Shown here piece after piece: positions 25,596-34,257 of a stretch of DNA of 64,000 nt. The translations under genes and the position numbers were made by a program. The notes under the pieces are model-generated. The model saw only the letters and a list, made by a program, of their open reading frames with translations, was not told the DNA's origin and did not search any database. The first letter of the stretch is position 1; every line of letters begins with the position of its first letter. Source of the DNA: Gillisella vitis (GTDB taxonomy: Bacteria > Pseudomonadota > Alphaproteobacteria > Rhizobiales > Rhizobiaceae); assembly GCF_014204625.1 (NCBI RefSeq), contig NZ_JACHLU010000006.1, positions 124,001 to 188,000 on the forward strand. Direction: 5' to 3'.

Positions 25596-27091
25596 CACTT
25601 CATCGTTGGCATCACGAATTCAGCGCCATCCTTGATGCCGGAGGGCCAGCGGCTGGTGACGGTCTTGGTACGGGTCCAGAACTTGATGGAATCCGTGCCG
25701 TGCTGGTTGAGATCGCCAAAGGACGAAGCCTTCCAGCCGCCGAAAGAGTGATAGGCCAACGGCACAGGAATCGGCACATTAATGCCGACCATGCCAATAT
25801 TGATGCGCGAGGCAAAATCACGAGCGGCATCGCCATCACGGGTGTAGATGGCAACGCCATTGCCATATTCATGCTTCATGGGCAGATCGAGGGCTTCTTC
25901 ATAGTTCTTGGCACGCACCACCGACAGAACAGGTCCGAAAATCTCGGTCTTGTAGATGTCCATGTCTGGCGTGACGTTATCAAACAGGCAGCCACCAACG
26001 AAATTGCCGTTTTCATAGCCCTGAAGTTTGAAATCGCGGCCATCGACCACCAATTTGGCACCAGCTTCCACGCCGCTGTCAATCAGGCCCAGAATACGCT
26101 CGCGCGCTTCCTTGGTGATCACCGGGCCCATATCGGCCTTGTCATCGGTGTAAGGACCGATGCGCAAGGCTTCAACCATCGGGGTCAGCTTGGCAATCAG
26201 GCGGTCGGCGGTTTCGTCGCCCACCGGAACTGCAACCGAAATGGCCATGCAGCGCTCGCCTGCCGAGCCATAGCCTGCGCCCATCAGCGCGTTTGCGGCC
26301 TGATCCAGATCGGCATCGGGCATGATGATCATGTGGTTCTTGGCACCGCCAAAGCACTGGGCGCGCTTGCCGTTGGCAGCAGCGGTTCCATAAACATAAC
26401 GGGCAATCGGGGTCGAGCCAACGAAGGAGATTGCGCCAATATCGGGATGGGTCAGCAGGCCATCAACGGCTGCCTTATCACCATTGACCACGTTGAGAAT
26501 GCCAGCAGGCAGACCCGCCTCAATCATCAATTCGGCAAGGCGCATCGGCACGGATGGATCGCGCTCGGATGGCTTCAGGATGAAAGCATTGCCGCAGGCA
26601 ATGGCGGGGGCAAACATCCACATGGGAATCATTGCCGGGAAATTGAAAGGTGTAATGCCTGCGCCAACGCCAACGGCCTGACGGATCGAATACATATCAA
26701 TATTCGGGCCTGCGCCCTCAGTGAACTCGCTCTTGGACAGATGCGGAATGCCGATGACAAATTCGCAGACTTCCAGACCACGGACAATGTCACCCTTGGC
26801 GTCTTCAATGGTCTTGCCATGCTCGCGCGACAGCATTTCGGCCAGCTCATCCATATGGGTGTTGAGCAGTTCGACAAACTTCATGAACACGCGGGCGCGG
26901 CGCTGCGGATTGGTGGCAGCCCATTTTGGCTGGGCGGCCCTGGCGTTTTCTACCGCCGCGTTCAGCTCATCCGCGCTTGCCAGAGCAACTTCGCCCTGAA
27001 TATCGCCGGTGGCCGGGTTGAAAATCGGCTGCTTGCGGCCAGATGTGCCAGCCACAGCCTTGCCGCCAATAAAATGCCCGATCTGATACAT
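25595..27091 (-). CDS. mmsA: methylmalonate-semialdehyde dehydrogenase (CoA-acylating)
   Basis: MmsA/IolA oxidises malonate semialdehyde or methylmalonate semialdehyde to acetyl- or propionyl-CoA in valine and myo-inositol catabolism. From ATG 27091 (AGGAGG seven bases upstream) the product is 498 residues. It has the ALDH fold: TPFNFPAMIPMWM, FVGSTPIARYVY, GGAKNHMIIMPDAD and the catalytic Cys in AGERCMAISV near residue 282. A LysR regulator is divergent. The 3' end is tandemly duplicated downstream. Confidence 0.94.
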   Translation of the reverse strand: MYQIGHFIGGKAVAGTSGRKQPIFNPATGDIQGEVALASADELNAAVENARAAQPKWAATNPQRRARVFMKFVELLNTHMDELAEMLSREHGKTIEDAKGDIVRGLEVCEFVIGIPHLSKSEFTEGAGPNIDMYSIRQAVGVGAGITPFNFPAMIPMWMFAPAIACGNAFILKPSERDPSVPMRLAELMIEAGLPAGILNVVNGDKAAVDGLLTHPDIGAISFVGSTPIARYVYGTAAANGKRAQCFGGAKNHMIIMPDADLDQAANALMGAGYGSAGERCMAISVAVPVGDETADRLIAKLTPMVEALRIGPYTDDKADMGPVITKEARERILGLIDSGVEAGAKLVVDGRDFKLQGYENGNFVGGCLFDNVTPDMDIYKTEIFGPVLSVVRAKNYEEALDLPMKHEYGNGVAIYTRDGDAARDFASRINIGMVGINVPIPVPLAYHSFGGWKASSFGDLNQHGTDSIKFWTRTKTVTSRWPSGIKDGAEFVMPTMK

Positions 27092-27138
27092 GGGGAATCC
27101 TCCTGAGTGTTTTTGATAGGTCACTATTGCGCTTTAAA

Positions 27139-27177
27139 TTGCACAACGCAACACGATGGTTTACGCATCCGTTGTGC
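27139..27177. promoter_or_regulatory. candidate LysR-type operator between mmsA and its regulator
   Basis: The sequence ttgcacaacgcaa (27139-27151) is a TTGC-N5-GCAA dyad that fits the T-N11-A LysR box. In addition gcacaacg (27141-27148) and cgttgtgc (27170-27177) form a wider inverted repeat. The site lies in the 102-base gap between divergent mmsA and the LysR gene. Binding is inferred, not shown. Confidence 0.6.
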
Positions 27178-27193
27178 ATAAATGGATATTACG

Positions 27194-28075
27194 ATGAACT
27201 GGGATGACGTTCGTATTTTTCTGGCGATTGCCCGCACCGGGCAGATTCTGGCGGCCTCGCGCAGGTTGGGGCTGAACCATGCCACCCTGTCGCGGCGATT
27301 GACCGCCCTTGAAGACGCTCTGAAAACCCGGCTGTTCGTGCGCCGCACCAATGGCTGCGAGCTGACGGCGGAAGGCGAGACGTTTCTGACCTCCGCCGAG
27401 CGGATGGAAACCGAGATGCTGGAAGTGCAGGCTCGCCTTGGCCGCACCGATGCCAAGGTGGCAGGCACGGTGCGCATTGGCGCGCCCGATGGCTTTGGGG
27501 TGTTTTTTCTGGCCTCCCGCCTTGGCGGGTTGATCGAGCGGCACCCGGAGCTGAAAATCCAGCTTGTGCCCGTGCCGCGCTCGTTTTCGCTGTCCCAGCG
27601 CGAGGCCGACATTGCCGTGACGCTGGAGCGGCCCGATCAGGGACGCCTCGTCTCGGCCCATCTGACCGATTACACTCTGGCGCTCTATGCCTCCCGCCCG
27701 TATATTGAGCGCCACGGCCTGCCCGAAACGGTGGAAGCGCTGAAAGATCATCGCCGCATCGGCTATGTGGAGGATCTGATCTTCACGCCATCGCTGAATT
27801 TTACCGGCGAGATCTTGCGCAACTGGAACGCCAGCTTTGAGATTTCCTCGGCCATTGGCCAGACAGAAGCAGTGCTGGCAGGCGCAGGCATCGGTATTTT
27901 GCACAGCTACATTGCCCGCCAGCATGACAATCTGGTGCGTATTCTGCCCGACATCACCTTGCACCGTGCCTATTGGACCACCTATCATGAGAGTCTGCGC
28001 GATCTTGCGCGCATTCGCACAGTGGTGGATTACTTAAGCGAACGCGTTGATCAGGATTCTGGTATTTTTCTATAA
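27194..28075 (+). CDS. LysR-family transcriptional regulator
   Basis: The roughly 293-residue protein starts MNWDDVRIFLAIARTGQILA with a winged HTH (about 1-60, LNHATLSRRLTALEDALKTRLF), followed by a substrate-binding domain (about 90-290). An in-frame ATG lies at 27182; homologues I recall begin MNWDD. It is divergent from mmsA with an LTTR-like dyad between, so control of mmsA is likely. The co-inducer is unknown. The stop is 13 bases before the OsmC gene. Confidence 0.87.
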   Translation: MNWDDVRIFLAIARTGQILAASRRLGLNHATLSRRLTALEDALKTRLFVRRTNGCELTAEGETFLTSAERMETEMLEVQARLGRTDAKVAGTVRIGAPDGFGVFFLASRLGGLIERHPELKIQLVPVPRSFSLSQREADIAVTLERPDQGRLVSAHLTDYTLALYASRPYIERHGLPETVEALKDHRRIGYVEDLIFTPSLNFTGEILRNWNASFEISSAIGQTEAVLAGAGIGILHSYIARQHDNLVRILPDITLHRAYWTTYHESLRDLARIRTVVDYLSERVDQDSGIFL

Positions 28076-28088
28076 GCGGAACAACAAC

Positions 28089-28520
28089 ATGGCAGACCTC
28101 AAGATGAAAACACGCCCCATGGGAGCCACCGCCGTGATTGGCCGCACCGGCTTTCCCCATATCACCTCGGAAACCGGCGGCGAACTGGCCATTGTAACTG
28201 GCCCATCGCAAGCGGGCTTCAACCCGCTGGACCTGCTCTATGCCTCGCTGGCGTCATGCCTCACCATCAGCGCCCGCCTTGCTGCCAGCGAGATGGGGGT
28301 GATGGATAAAATCCACGAAATCACGGCCAGAGTGACGGGGCAAAAAGCCACCGAGGGTCTGTCACGGGTGACGCATTTCGACATCGCCCTGACCATCAAG
28401 GGCGAGATTGATGACACCGCCCGAAAAGCCATTGCCGAACGGGCCGAGCATGAGATTTGCACGGTCAGCAATACGCTTGGCAACCGCCCGACATTGACCA
28501 CAGCTGTTTTGGCCGGATAA
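28089..28520 (+). CDS. OsmC/Ohr-family protein
   Basis: The 143-residue product shows PSQAGFNPLDLLYASLASCLTIS, the OsmC motif with the first redox Cys, and a second Cys in AEHEICTVSNTL near the C-terminus. OsmC-fold proteins are thiol peroxidases that reduce organic hydroperoxides. ATG 28089 (MADLKMKTR) follows the LysR stop by 13 bases, so the two may share a transcript. It converges with the DUF1007 gene directly at its stop. Confidence 0.83.
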   Translation: MADLKMKTRPMGATAVIGRTGFPHITSETGGELAIVTGPSQAGFNPLDLLYASLASCLTISARLAASEMGVMDKIHEITARVTGQKATEGLSRVTHFDIALTIKGEIDDTARKAIAERAEHEICTVSNTLGNRPTLTTAVLAG

Positions 28521-29147
28521 TCACGGGTTACAGGTCAAGCTGATCTGATCCGGCACCACCAGTCTGGCAAAATAGGCCTGTTGCGGATCGGGTGCGACGC
28601 TTGCGTGGCATTTATTGTCGAAATCGCCGCGAATTTGCAGGCCAGCATTGTCGGCAAGCCGGAAGGCTGCGGTATAATCCCTGTCCTTTATCGTAACATC
28701 CAGCCGCTGGCCACGCAGATCAATCGGGGCGGCAACGCTGAAGGCAAATGTGACCGTGACAAGCCCATTGTGGGCTTCCGCCTGAAAGCCAACCGGCTCC
28801 ACGCCTGCGGCAGGCTTGCCGCCCATGGTCAGATTGGTGAAAAACCGCTTGCGGCGCAGATCGGAAACCAGCTTCTGGCGCAGGGCCTCCGTCTCGTCCG
28901 GGCTCAAGGAGCCATCCCGGTCGCGGTCATATTGATCCAGCAGAGTGCGGCTGTAAGTGGCATCAAAACTCCAGCTTTCGCCAAGCCCCGTCAGCACACC
29001 GCGGCGCATATCGAACAACACCCGAAGCGTGATGGCAATATCCGGATGGGCAAAAGCGGGGGGTGCGCTCACCCCAAAGAGCAGGCCGATCGTGACAAAA
29101 GCACTCAAACCCTTGACAAAACGATGCCTGAAGGGAGGTTTTCTCAC
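28521..29147 (-). CDS. DUF1007 family exported protein
   Basis: The 208-residue protein has a signal peptide (KGLSAFVTIGLLFGVSAPPAFA) cleaved before HPDIAITLR, the hallmark start of mature DUF1007 proteins. An EF-hand-like loop (DRDRDGSLSPDE) and cysteines near the C-terminus follow. DUF1007 proteins accompany metal (Ni/Co/Zn) permeases. The start is GTG 29147, overlapping the upstream stop as GTGA. It is the last gene of the hupE - membrane protein - DUF1007 unit. Confidence 0.82.
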   Translation of the reverse strand: MRKPPFRHRFVKGLSAFVTIGLLFGVSAPPAFAHPDIAITLRVLFDMRRGVLTGLGESWSFDATYSRTLLDQYDRDRDGSLSPDETEALRQKLVSDLRRKRFFTNLTMGGKPAAGVEPVGFQAEAHNGLVTVTFAFSVAAPIDLRGQRLDVTIKDRDYTAAFRLADNAGLQIRGDFDNKCHASVAPDPQQAYFARLVVPDQISLTCNP

Positions 29148-29932
29148 TCTTCTCTCCCCTCATTCAGGCTGCGGCGCCGCGGGCCCCAGTGCTCAAAGGA
29201 TTTGAGGATGGGATCAAAGCCCGGAAAACTGCCACTGGTGACAGGTGGGGCAACAAAGGGCGGCGGCACCAGTTCCGTCTGTTTCGAAGCCATGTAAGCG
29301 CCGCCATACAGCGCCCCAATGGCCAGCAGCCAACTGCCAAACACCCGCGTGGCAATCATTGTCCAGGGGGCGGTCATCAATGCGGCAATAAAGCCTGCTG
29401 TCAGCAACACCCACACCGCCGCCACCAAGGCCCATGGCAGATAGGTGCGATCATGAAAGCTTGGATCGGAAAAATCCACCGCCAGCGCCAGACTGGCTCC
29501 CAGCACCGGCAACAGCAACAGACTGGGCCAAAACCGCCAGTGCAATGGTAGCACCAGCAGGGCACCAGCCAGAATACAGGCCAGCGGCCCGACCAGAAAG
29601 AAATGGGTGGGAGCAGCAGGCAACGGGGCCAATATCTGCATCAGCTCATCATGCCACGGCAAGCCGGTGGCAATGCCTGCCACCAGAAAGGCAGCCGCGA
29701 CCGGCCAGCGCCGCAAGGACATCTGCCCCAGCAGCAGGCCGGTGCCGACCAAAGGCAAAAGCCGCTCTGCGGTCAATGTCGTCAGCAACAGCCAGTGACG
29801 GAGCGTACCCTGTTCCATCCATGTCAGCACCGCCGACATGGCAATCGCCACGGCACCGGCAATCACCAGCACCCCGACCACAATGAGAGTGGCGGTTTGT
29901 GATCTGTGTGTGTCCACGGCCCGGCTGGCCAT
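29144..29932 (-). CDS. uncharacterised seven-TM protein in HupE/DUF1007 operon
   Basis: I do not recognise this 262-residue protein. About seven hydrophobic helices are visible, followed by a 40-residue Pro-rich hydrophilic tail. A HupE- or NicO-type His motif is absent; WHDELMQILAPLPAAPTHFF holds its few polar intramembrane residues. It overlaps hupE by one base (TGATG) and the DUF1007 gene by four, so the three are translationally coupled. It probably belongs to the same transport unit, where a permease would be expected. Confidence 0.7.
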   Translation of the reverse strand: MASRAVDTHRSQTATLIVVGVLVIAGAVAIAMSAVLTWMEQGTLRHWLLLTTLTAERLLPLVGTGLLLGQMSLRRWPVAAAFLVAGIATGLPWHDELMQILAPLPAAPTHFFLVGPLACILAGALLVLPLHWRFWPSLLLLPVLGASLALAVDFSDPSFHDRTYLPWALVAAVWVLLTAGFIAALMTAPWTMIATRVFGSWLLAIGALYGGAYMASKQTELVPPPFVAPPVTSGSFPGFDPILKSFEHWGPRRRSLNEGREE

Positions 29933-30543
29933 CAGGTCACAAGAAAGTAGAGGCCGCCCATGGCAATCAACCCACCGGGAATACGGATCATGCGGTTGCC
30001 CAGTGCGCGCTGAATGCCAACACCCACGGCAATGCCTGCCAGATGAATGAGACCCGTGGCCAGCACAAAGCCAATGGCAAAATCAGCCGGATCTGCCGCT
30101 TGTGGCAATTCGGCCCCATGGGCATAGCCATGGCAAATGGCAAAAACGCCAATGATGCTCAGCGCCAGCCATTCCGGCGGACGCCAGACAAAGGCAATGG
30201 CGGTGCCCAGCACCACGATGGACAAGGCAATGCCGGTTTCAATGGCGGGCAGAGGCACGCCGGTAATGCCGAGAATACCGCCCAGCACCATGACCAGCGG
30301 AAAGGTAATTGGCAGCGTCCAGACATTGCGCCCGCCCATCTGCGCGCCCCAAAGACCAACAGAAAACATCGCCAACAGATGATCGGCACCCGACAATGGA
30401 TGCTCAAACCCTTGCAGGAAACCATCGGAGCCGCCTTGAATAACATGCGCTTCGGCCATTCCGGGCATCATCGCAACCAGGCCTGCCAACGCCAGAAAGC
30501 GCGCAGCCGTTGCCGCCTGAAGTTTCCGTCTCTGCTGCATCAT
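29932..30543 (-). CDS. HupE/UreJ-family metal permease (copy 1)
   Basis: From ATG 30543 (GGAG five bases upstream) the product is 203 residues: a signal-like helix ending MAEA, then HVIQGGSDGFLQGFEHPLSGADHLLAM and AICHGYAHGAELPQ. These His-rich motifs define HupE/UreJ proteins, which move nickel or cobalt. Six or so TM helices follow the His-containing first loop. It is divergent from a paralogue at 30780 and heads the operon with the unknown seven-TM protein and DUF1007. Confidence 0.88.
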   Translation of the reverse strand: MMQQRRKLQAATAARFLALAGLVAMMPGMAEAHVIQGGSDGFLQGFEHPLSGADHLLAMFSVGLWGAQMGGRNVWTLPITFPLVMVLGGILGITGVPLPAIETGIALSIVVLGTAIAFVWRPPEWLALSIIGVFAICHGYAHGAELPQAADPADFAIGFVLATGLIHLAGIAVGVGIQRALGNRMIRIPGGLIAMGGLYFLVT

Positions 30544-30779
30544 CCGATCTCCGTTCTGTTGTACGCCATGTCTGATTGCAAAACTGACATTCGCTTTCTG
30601 CTTTATGCAAACTGTTTTTGCGACCGAATTGTGTTGATATGCCCATCTGTTTGCAAATGCGCCCCCTGTTATAAGACCAGCACCAAAACAGCAGGCGTTG
30701 TCAGCGCGCAGGCCATAAACTATACCCAATCCCGAATGATGATAGGCCTGAATTGTAAGAGAACGGCAAGGGCAATGCC

Positions 30780-31406
30780 ATGATGACCTCCCCCAATCCC
30801 ATGAGAACATCCGCGCCTGCCGTGCGCAGGGTACTGGCGTGCGCACTGATCGCAGGCTTTGCCACCCCGGCATCGGCCCATATTCTGGGCGGCCCCATGG
30901 GCGGGTTCGGCAGCGGTTTTGAACATCCGCTGCTGGGGGCAGATCATTTTCTGGCCATGCTGGCGGTCGGTCTGTGGGGTGCGCAAATGGGCGGGCGCTC
31001 CGTGTGGACCCTGCCCGCCACCTTCCCGCTGATCATGTGCATTGGCGGCGTGATCGGCATGGTGAGCACGATACCCGACGCGGTGATTTCCGCCGGTATC
31101 TCGCTGTCCCTGATTGCCTTGGGCGGGGCCATTGCCAGCCGCTGGAAAGCGCCCGAATATGCATCACTGACCATTATCGCGCTGTTTGCCCTGTTCCACG
31201 GCTATCCCCATGGCAAAATGGCCCCCAACGCCGCCGACCCCGCCGCCTATACCGTCGGTTTCGTGGTTGCTACCGGCATGATCCACATCTTCGGTATCGC
31301 CATCGGCTCTGGTCTGGGCAGGCTCTACAACGGGCTGATGGTGCGGGCGCTGGGTGCGATGATTGTGCTGGCAGGCCTGTATTATCTGGTGACAGGACAG
31401 ATGTAA
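30780..31406 (+). CDS. HupE/UreJ-family metal permease (copy 2)
   Basis: The 208-residue paralogue of copy 1 shares FEHPLLGADHFLAMLAVGLWGAQMGGRSVWTLPATFPL and FHGYPHGKMAPNAADPAAY. Its signal peptide ends ASAHILGG. It is divergent from copy 1 with 236 bases between. The start is ATG 30780 or 30783. No urease or hydrogenase gene is in the window, so the metal's destination is unknown; cobalt for B12 is one possibility. Confidence 0.87.
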   Translation: MMTSPNPMRTSAPAVRRVLACALIAGFATPASAHILGGPMGGFGSGFEHPLLGADHFLAMLAVGLWGAQMGGRSVWTLPATFPLIMCIGGVIGMVSTIPDAVISAGISLSLIALGGAIASRWKAPEYASLTIIALFALFHGYPHGKMAPNAADPAAYTVGFVVATGMIHIFGIAIGSGLGRLYNGLMVRALGAMIVLAGLYYLVTGQM

Positions 31407-31464
31407 CCTGCCAGCCGAGTCGTAACAAATCAGGTTCCACTTTTTCCTGACAAACTCCCATTTC

Positions 31465-31519
31465 TTTTTCGCATGGACGTTATCGTTTTATTGAGGACAA
31501 TAAAACGCGACATGCTTTA
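31465..31519 (+). repeat. 55-bp dispersed repeat, copy B
   Basis: Same layout and orientation as copy A (24431-24485), differing at about one position in the left part. The iacG stop codon (TAA, complement of 31517-31519) lies inside it. A half copy of the GACAAAC family (31434-31456) sits next to it. Confidence 0.88.
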
Positions 31520-32023
31520 GGAAATGATGCAGTAGCGGCGGCCAAACCAGACGAGACCATCGGCAGCACGCTCAGTCAGTTCGGTTGCCTCGACCTCGCA
31601 GAAAAACACCGTGTGGGTTCCACGGCTCTGACGCTCCACGATGCGGCAATCAAAGGCGACCATGGCATCCGCCAGCACCGGAGCACCTGTCGAGCGGCTG
31701 TGCCATGCTGTGGTGGCGAAACGGTCTTCGCCAGTCCAGCGGGCAAAGAGGCCCGAGAGTTCTTCATGGGCAGCAGCAAGCACATTCACACACAGAACGC
31801 CATTTTGCGCAAAAGCATCATGGGCATGACTGTTGCTGTTGATACAGACCAGCAATGTCGGCGGTGTATCTGTCACGGAACAAACGGCCGATACCGTCAG
31901 ACCATGGCGCCCCGCCACGCCATCGGTGGTCACAATGTTGACCGCCGCGCCAAGGCGGCTCATGCCATTGCGAAAGGCCTGGGCCTGCGGCGATATGTCG
32001 GCGACTGCACTCTGTGTTGCCAT
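31517..32023 (-). CDS. iacG: flavin reductase of IAA catabolism (IacG)
   Basis: The 168-residue protein has the FMN-binding split-barrel of the HpaC/flavin reductase family: NGMSRLGAAVNIVTTDG, GLTVSAVCSVTDTPPTLLVCIN and GTHTVFFCEVEA. Such enzymes supply reduced flavin to two-component monooxygenases, here IacA. It is the last gene of the iac operon, two bases after iacF. Its final codon and stop overlap a dispersed repeat. The name rests on the whole cluster rather than on this gene alone. Confidence 0.85.
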   Translation of the reverse strand: MATQSAVADISPQAQAFRNGMSRLGAAVNIVTTDGVAGRHGLTVSAVCSVTDTPPTLLVCINSNSHAHDAFAQNGVLCVNVLAAAHEELSGLFARWTGEDRFATTAWHSRSTGAPVLADAMVAFDCRIVERQSRGTHTVFFCEVEATELTERAADGLVWFGRRYCIIS

Positions 32024-32025
32024 GG

Positions 32026-32988
32026 TCAGATGTCCAATACCAGTGTTGCTGATGACGCGCGGGAGCAGCAGGCGCAGATCATCGTTCCGTCCTCGCGCTC
32101 CTCGGCGGTGAGAAATACGTCACGATGGTCGGGCACGCCTTCCAGAACATCCGTAACACAGGTGCCACACACGCCCTCTTCGCATTTGACCTCAATTTTG
32201 ATGCCCGCAAGCGCCAATGCCTTGGCAATGGTATTGCCTGCGTCCACATGAACCGTGATGCCGGAGCGTTTGGCCACGACATCAAAGCCGCCGCCCGACT
32301 GGTCAATATCGGCAGAAAAATACTCGCGGTGGATATGAGATGGAGCATGGCCCGCTGTTTCGGCGGCAGCAATCACCCAGTCCATAAACCCTTGCGGACC
32401 ACAGACATACAGATGCAGGTCTTGCGCCGGTGCAGGCAGGTCGCGTTTCAGATCCAGACGTTGAGCGGGTGCCTGATCATCGAAATGAAAGATCACCCGT
32501 GATGCCCAGGGCGCATCCGCGATCATGGTTCTGAACGCGGTGACATCAGATGAGCGCGTGCAAAAATGCAGAACGAAATCACGGCCTAGCCGGTGAAGGC
32601 GATGCGCCATGGCCAGCATGGGCGTCACGCCAATGCCGCCGCCCAGCAGCACCGATTGCCGGGCCGTCTCATCCAGCGGAAAATGATTTCTGGGGCCTTC
32701 AACTTCAAACTGCGCCCCAACCTGCGCAAGGCGATGCACGGCGGCAGAGCCACCGCGCGAGCTTGGGTCGAGCAGAACGCCAATCTCGTAAAAGCTTTGC
32801 TCCTGCGGATCCGAGCACAGAGAATATTGCCGCCAGACATCAATCTGGTCGTCGACAAGATGCAGATCAAGATGCGCGCCCGCCTCAAACGCGGGCAGGT
32901 CCGCACCAGAGGGGTCCACCAGAGTCAAGCGCACAATGCCACCAGGCTCTTCAATCCGTTTGGCAACAGTCAGCTGTATTGGGCTCAT
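32026..32988 (-). CDS. iacF: Rieske dioxygenase reductase (IacF)
   Basis: The 320-residue PDR/VanB-type reductase has a flavin domain (RQYSLCSDP), a pyridine-nucleotide domain (LLGGGIGVTPMLAMAHRL, VCGPQGFMDW) and a C-terminal plant-type [2Fe-2S] domain (CEEGVCGTC plus the fourth Cys in MICACC). It passes NADH electrons to the oxygenase IacCD. I chose ATG 32988 (MSPIQLTV), with AAGGGG nine bases upstream. The open frame extends to 33120, but that part overlaps iacE and is not protein-like. Confidence 0.88.
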   Translation of the reverse strand: MSPIQLTVAKRIEEPGGIVRLTLVDPSGADLPAFEAGAHLDLHLVDDQIDVWRQYSLCSDPQEQSFYEIGVLLDPSSRGGSAAVHRLAQVGAQFEVEGPRNHFPLDETARQSVLLGGGIGVTPMLAMAHRLHRLGRDFVLHFCTRSSDVTAFRTMIADAPWASRVIFHFDDQAPAQRLDLKRDLPAPAQDLHLYVCGPQGFMDWVIAAAETAGHAPSHIHREYFSADIDQSGGGFDVVAKRSGITVHVDAGNTIAKALALAGIKIEVKCEEGVCGTCVTDVLEGVPDHRDVFLTAEEREDGTMICACCSRASSATLVLDI

Positions 32989-33001
32989 GATCATCATCCC
33001 C

Positions 33002-33763
33002 TTATCGCATATAGATGCCGCCATTGACGTCCCAGCAGGCACCATTGACGAAACTTGCCTTCGGTCCTGCCAGCAGCGCCACCAGCTCTGCCACGAACAC
33101 GGCATCACCCAGTTCGCCAACCGGAATGCCGGCCAGAGCCGCCTGCATTTTCTCGGGCGTAATCACGGAGCGCACCATGGGCGTATCCATCGGTCCGGGT
33201 GCGATGGCGTTACAGGTCACACCAAAGGGGGCAAGATCGCGGGCAAACACCTTGGTCAGGGTCAGGATGGCCCCCTTGGAGGCGGCATAATGCGCGCCCG
33301 TAGCCGTGCCTCCATTTTGTCCCGCCAGGGAGGCGAGATTGATGATCCTGCCATAACCGCGCTGTTTGAAGTGCCGTCCAAAAATCTGGCTGCCAGCGAA
33401 TGTTCCGCCAGCATTGGTGCTCAGGATACTGTTAAAATCGGCAGGCTCGATCTCGAGCAAGGGCTTGACCGCCGTGCGTGCCGCATTGTTGACGAGAACT
33501 TCAACCGAACCCCATCGATCAATGCACCTGTCAAGCACGGTCTGAAAATCCTCCGGCTTGTTGACATCCAGCGTCGCGGTCACAGCCGTTTCGCCCGCCA
33601 GATCAAGCTCGGAGGCCAGTGCTGCGCAAGCCTCGGCTTCAAGATCCGAAATGACAACCCGAAAACCGGCTCGATGAAGGGCGCGTGCGATTTCCGCTCC
33701 CACGCCACGGGCAGCACCCGTGACAACAGCCGTCTGGATTGTTTCAGGAAGAGGCGCCACCAT
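33002..33763 (-). CDS. iacE: short-chain dehydrogenase (IacE)
   Basis: The 253-residue classical SDR has TGAARGVGAEIARAL (NAD(P) binding), NNAA, the Ser in INLASLAG, and catalytic YAASK. In characterised iac clusters IacE acts early, with IacA, in indole-3-acetate oxidation. The start overlaps the iacD stop (TGATG), and iacF follows after 13 bases. Confidence 0.87.
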   Translation of the reverse strand: MVAPLPETIQTAVVTGAARGVGAEIARALHRAGFRVVISDLEAEACAALASELDLAGETAVTATLDVNKPEDFQTVLDRCIDRWGSVEVLVNNAARTAVKPLLEIEPADFNSILSTNAGGTFAGSQIFGRHFKQRGYGRIINLASLAGQNGGTATGAHYAASKGAILTLTKVFARDLAPFGVTCNAIAPGPMDTPMVRSVITPEKMQAALAGIPVGELGDAVFVAELVALLAGPKASFVNGACWDVNGGIYMR

Positions 33764-34257
33764 CAGAACAAATAGCTGAACGAATTCAGCATCCCATCAG
33801 AGTTGAGAAGCCGCACCACCTTGGTTCGGATCCGAATGCCATCTTCAACCAGCACAAGCCTGTGCGTCATATTGGCAGCCCACACACGCTGTCTGCCAAA
33901 CTTGTCCTCAAACAGATGCTCGGCACTTGTCACCGTAACCTCATCACCATCAACCTGCGTGATGACAAAGCGTGACACGGTTCTGACCGTCTGGGCAGGC
34001 GGTGCGGAGGAGATCGAAAAGCCCTGCTGAAAACGCTGGATGCGGTCACGGCGCATCTTGTCATTGTCATGGCAAAGATTGAGTGCGTTGTCGAAATCCT
34101 CGGTATCGCCGATCGGCAGCGTATACATTCCCTCGCTCAACCACAGGCCCAGCCAGGCATCATACTGTTTTCGGTCAAGCAGATCGGCTTCTTCCCACAG
34201 AAAGGCGCTGACTTTCTGCAACAGCGAGAGGTCATTGATTTTGCTGATCATGTTCAT
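33763..34257 (-). CDS. iacD: ring-hydroxylating dioxygenase small subunit (IacD)
   Basis: The 164-residue SnoaL/NTF2-fold beta subunit (FLWEEADLLDRKQYDAWLGLW..., ending RTKVVRLLNSDG) is typical of Rieske oxygenases of the benzoate/anthranilate type. It is structural, helping hold the alpha3-beta3 assembly. ATG 34257 overlaps the iacC stop as ATGA, which decides this start over an in-frame ATG at 34278. Confidence 0.88.
   Translation of the reverse strand: MNMISKINDLSLLQKVSAFLWEEADLLDRKQYDAWLGLWLSEGMYTLPIGDTEDFDNALNLCHDNDKMRRDRIQRFQQGFSISSAPPAQTVRTVSRFVITQVDGDEVTVTSAEHLFEDKFGRQRVWAANMTHRLVLVEDGIRIRTKVVRLLNSDGMLNSFSYLF

Larger units (their letters stand above)
25381..25637 (-). repeat. 107-bp tandem array copying the 3' end of mmsA
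   Basis: Units at 25385-25491 and 25492-25598 repeat with an exact 107-bp period. Their first 40 bases are repeated a third time as the true end of mmsA (25599-25637). Each unit therefore carries the last 14 mmsA codons (GIKDGAEFVMPTMK) plus about 65 bases that do not occur in the gene itself. Units 1 and 2 differ by a few substitutions. Confidence 0.93.

Noticed and set aside
25381-25637. CRISPR array
   Set aside because: The repeated units are 107 bp, contiguous and similar over their whole length, with no unique spacers and no cas genes.
25700-27106. 468-codon open frame antisense to mmsA
   Set aside because: The opposite strand encodes an unmistakable MmsA; the antisense product is His/Asn/Ile-rich with no domain.
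30544-30779. Cobalamin or nickel riboswitch between the two hupE genes
   Set aside because: I could not find conserved B12-box or NiCo riboswitch elements; only an AT-rich promoter-like stretch is visible.
32989-33120. N-terminal extension of IacF
   Set aside because: The extra residues (Trp/Cys/Met-rich) overlap iacE, do not resemble a reductase N-terminus, and ATG 32988 has a proper ribosome-binding site.
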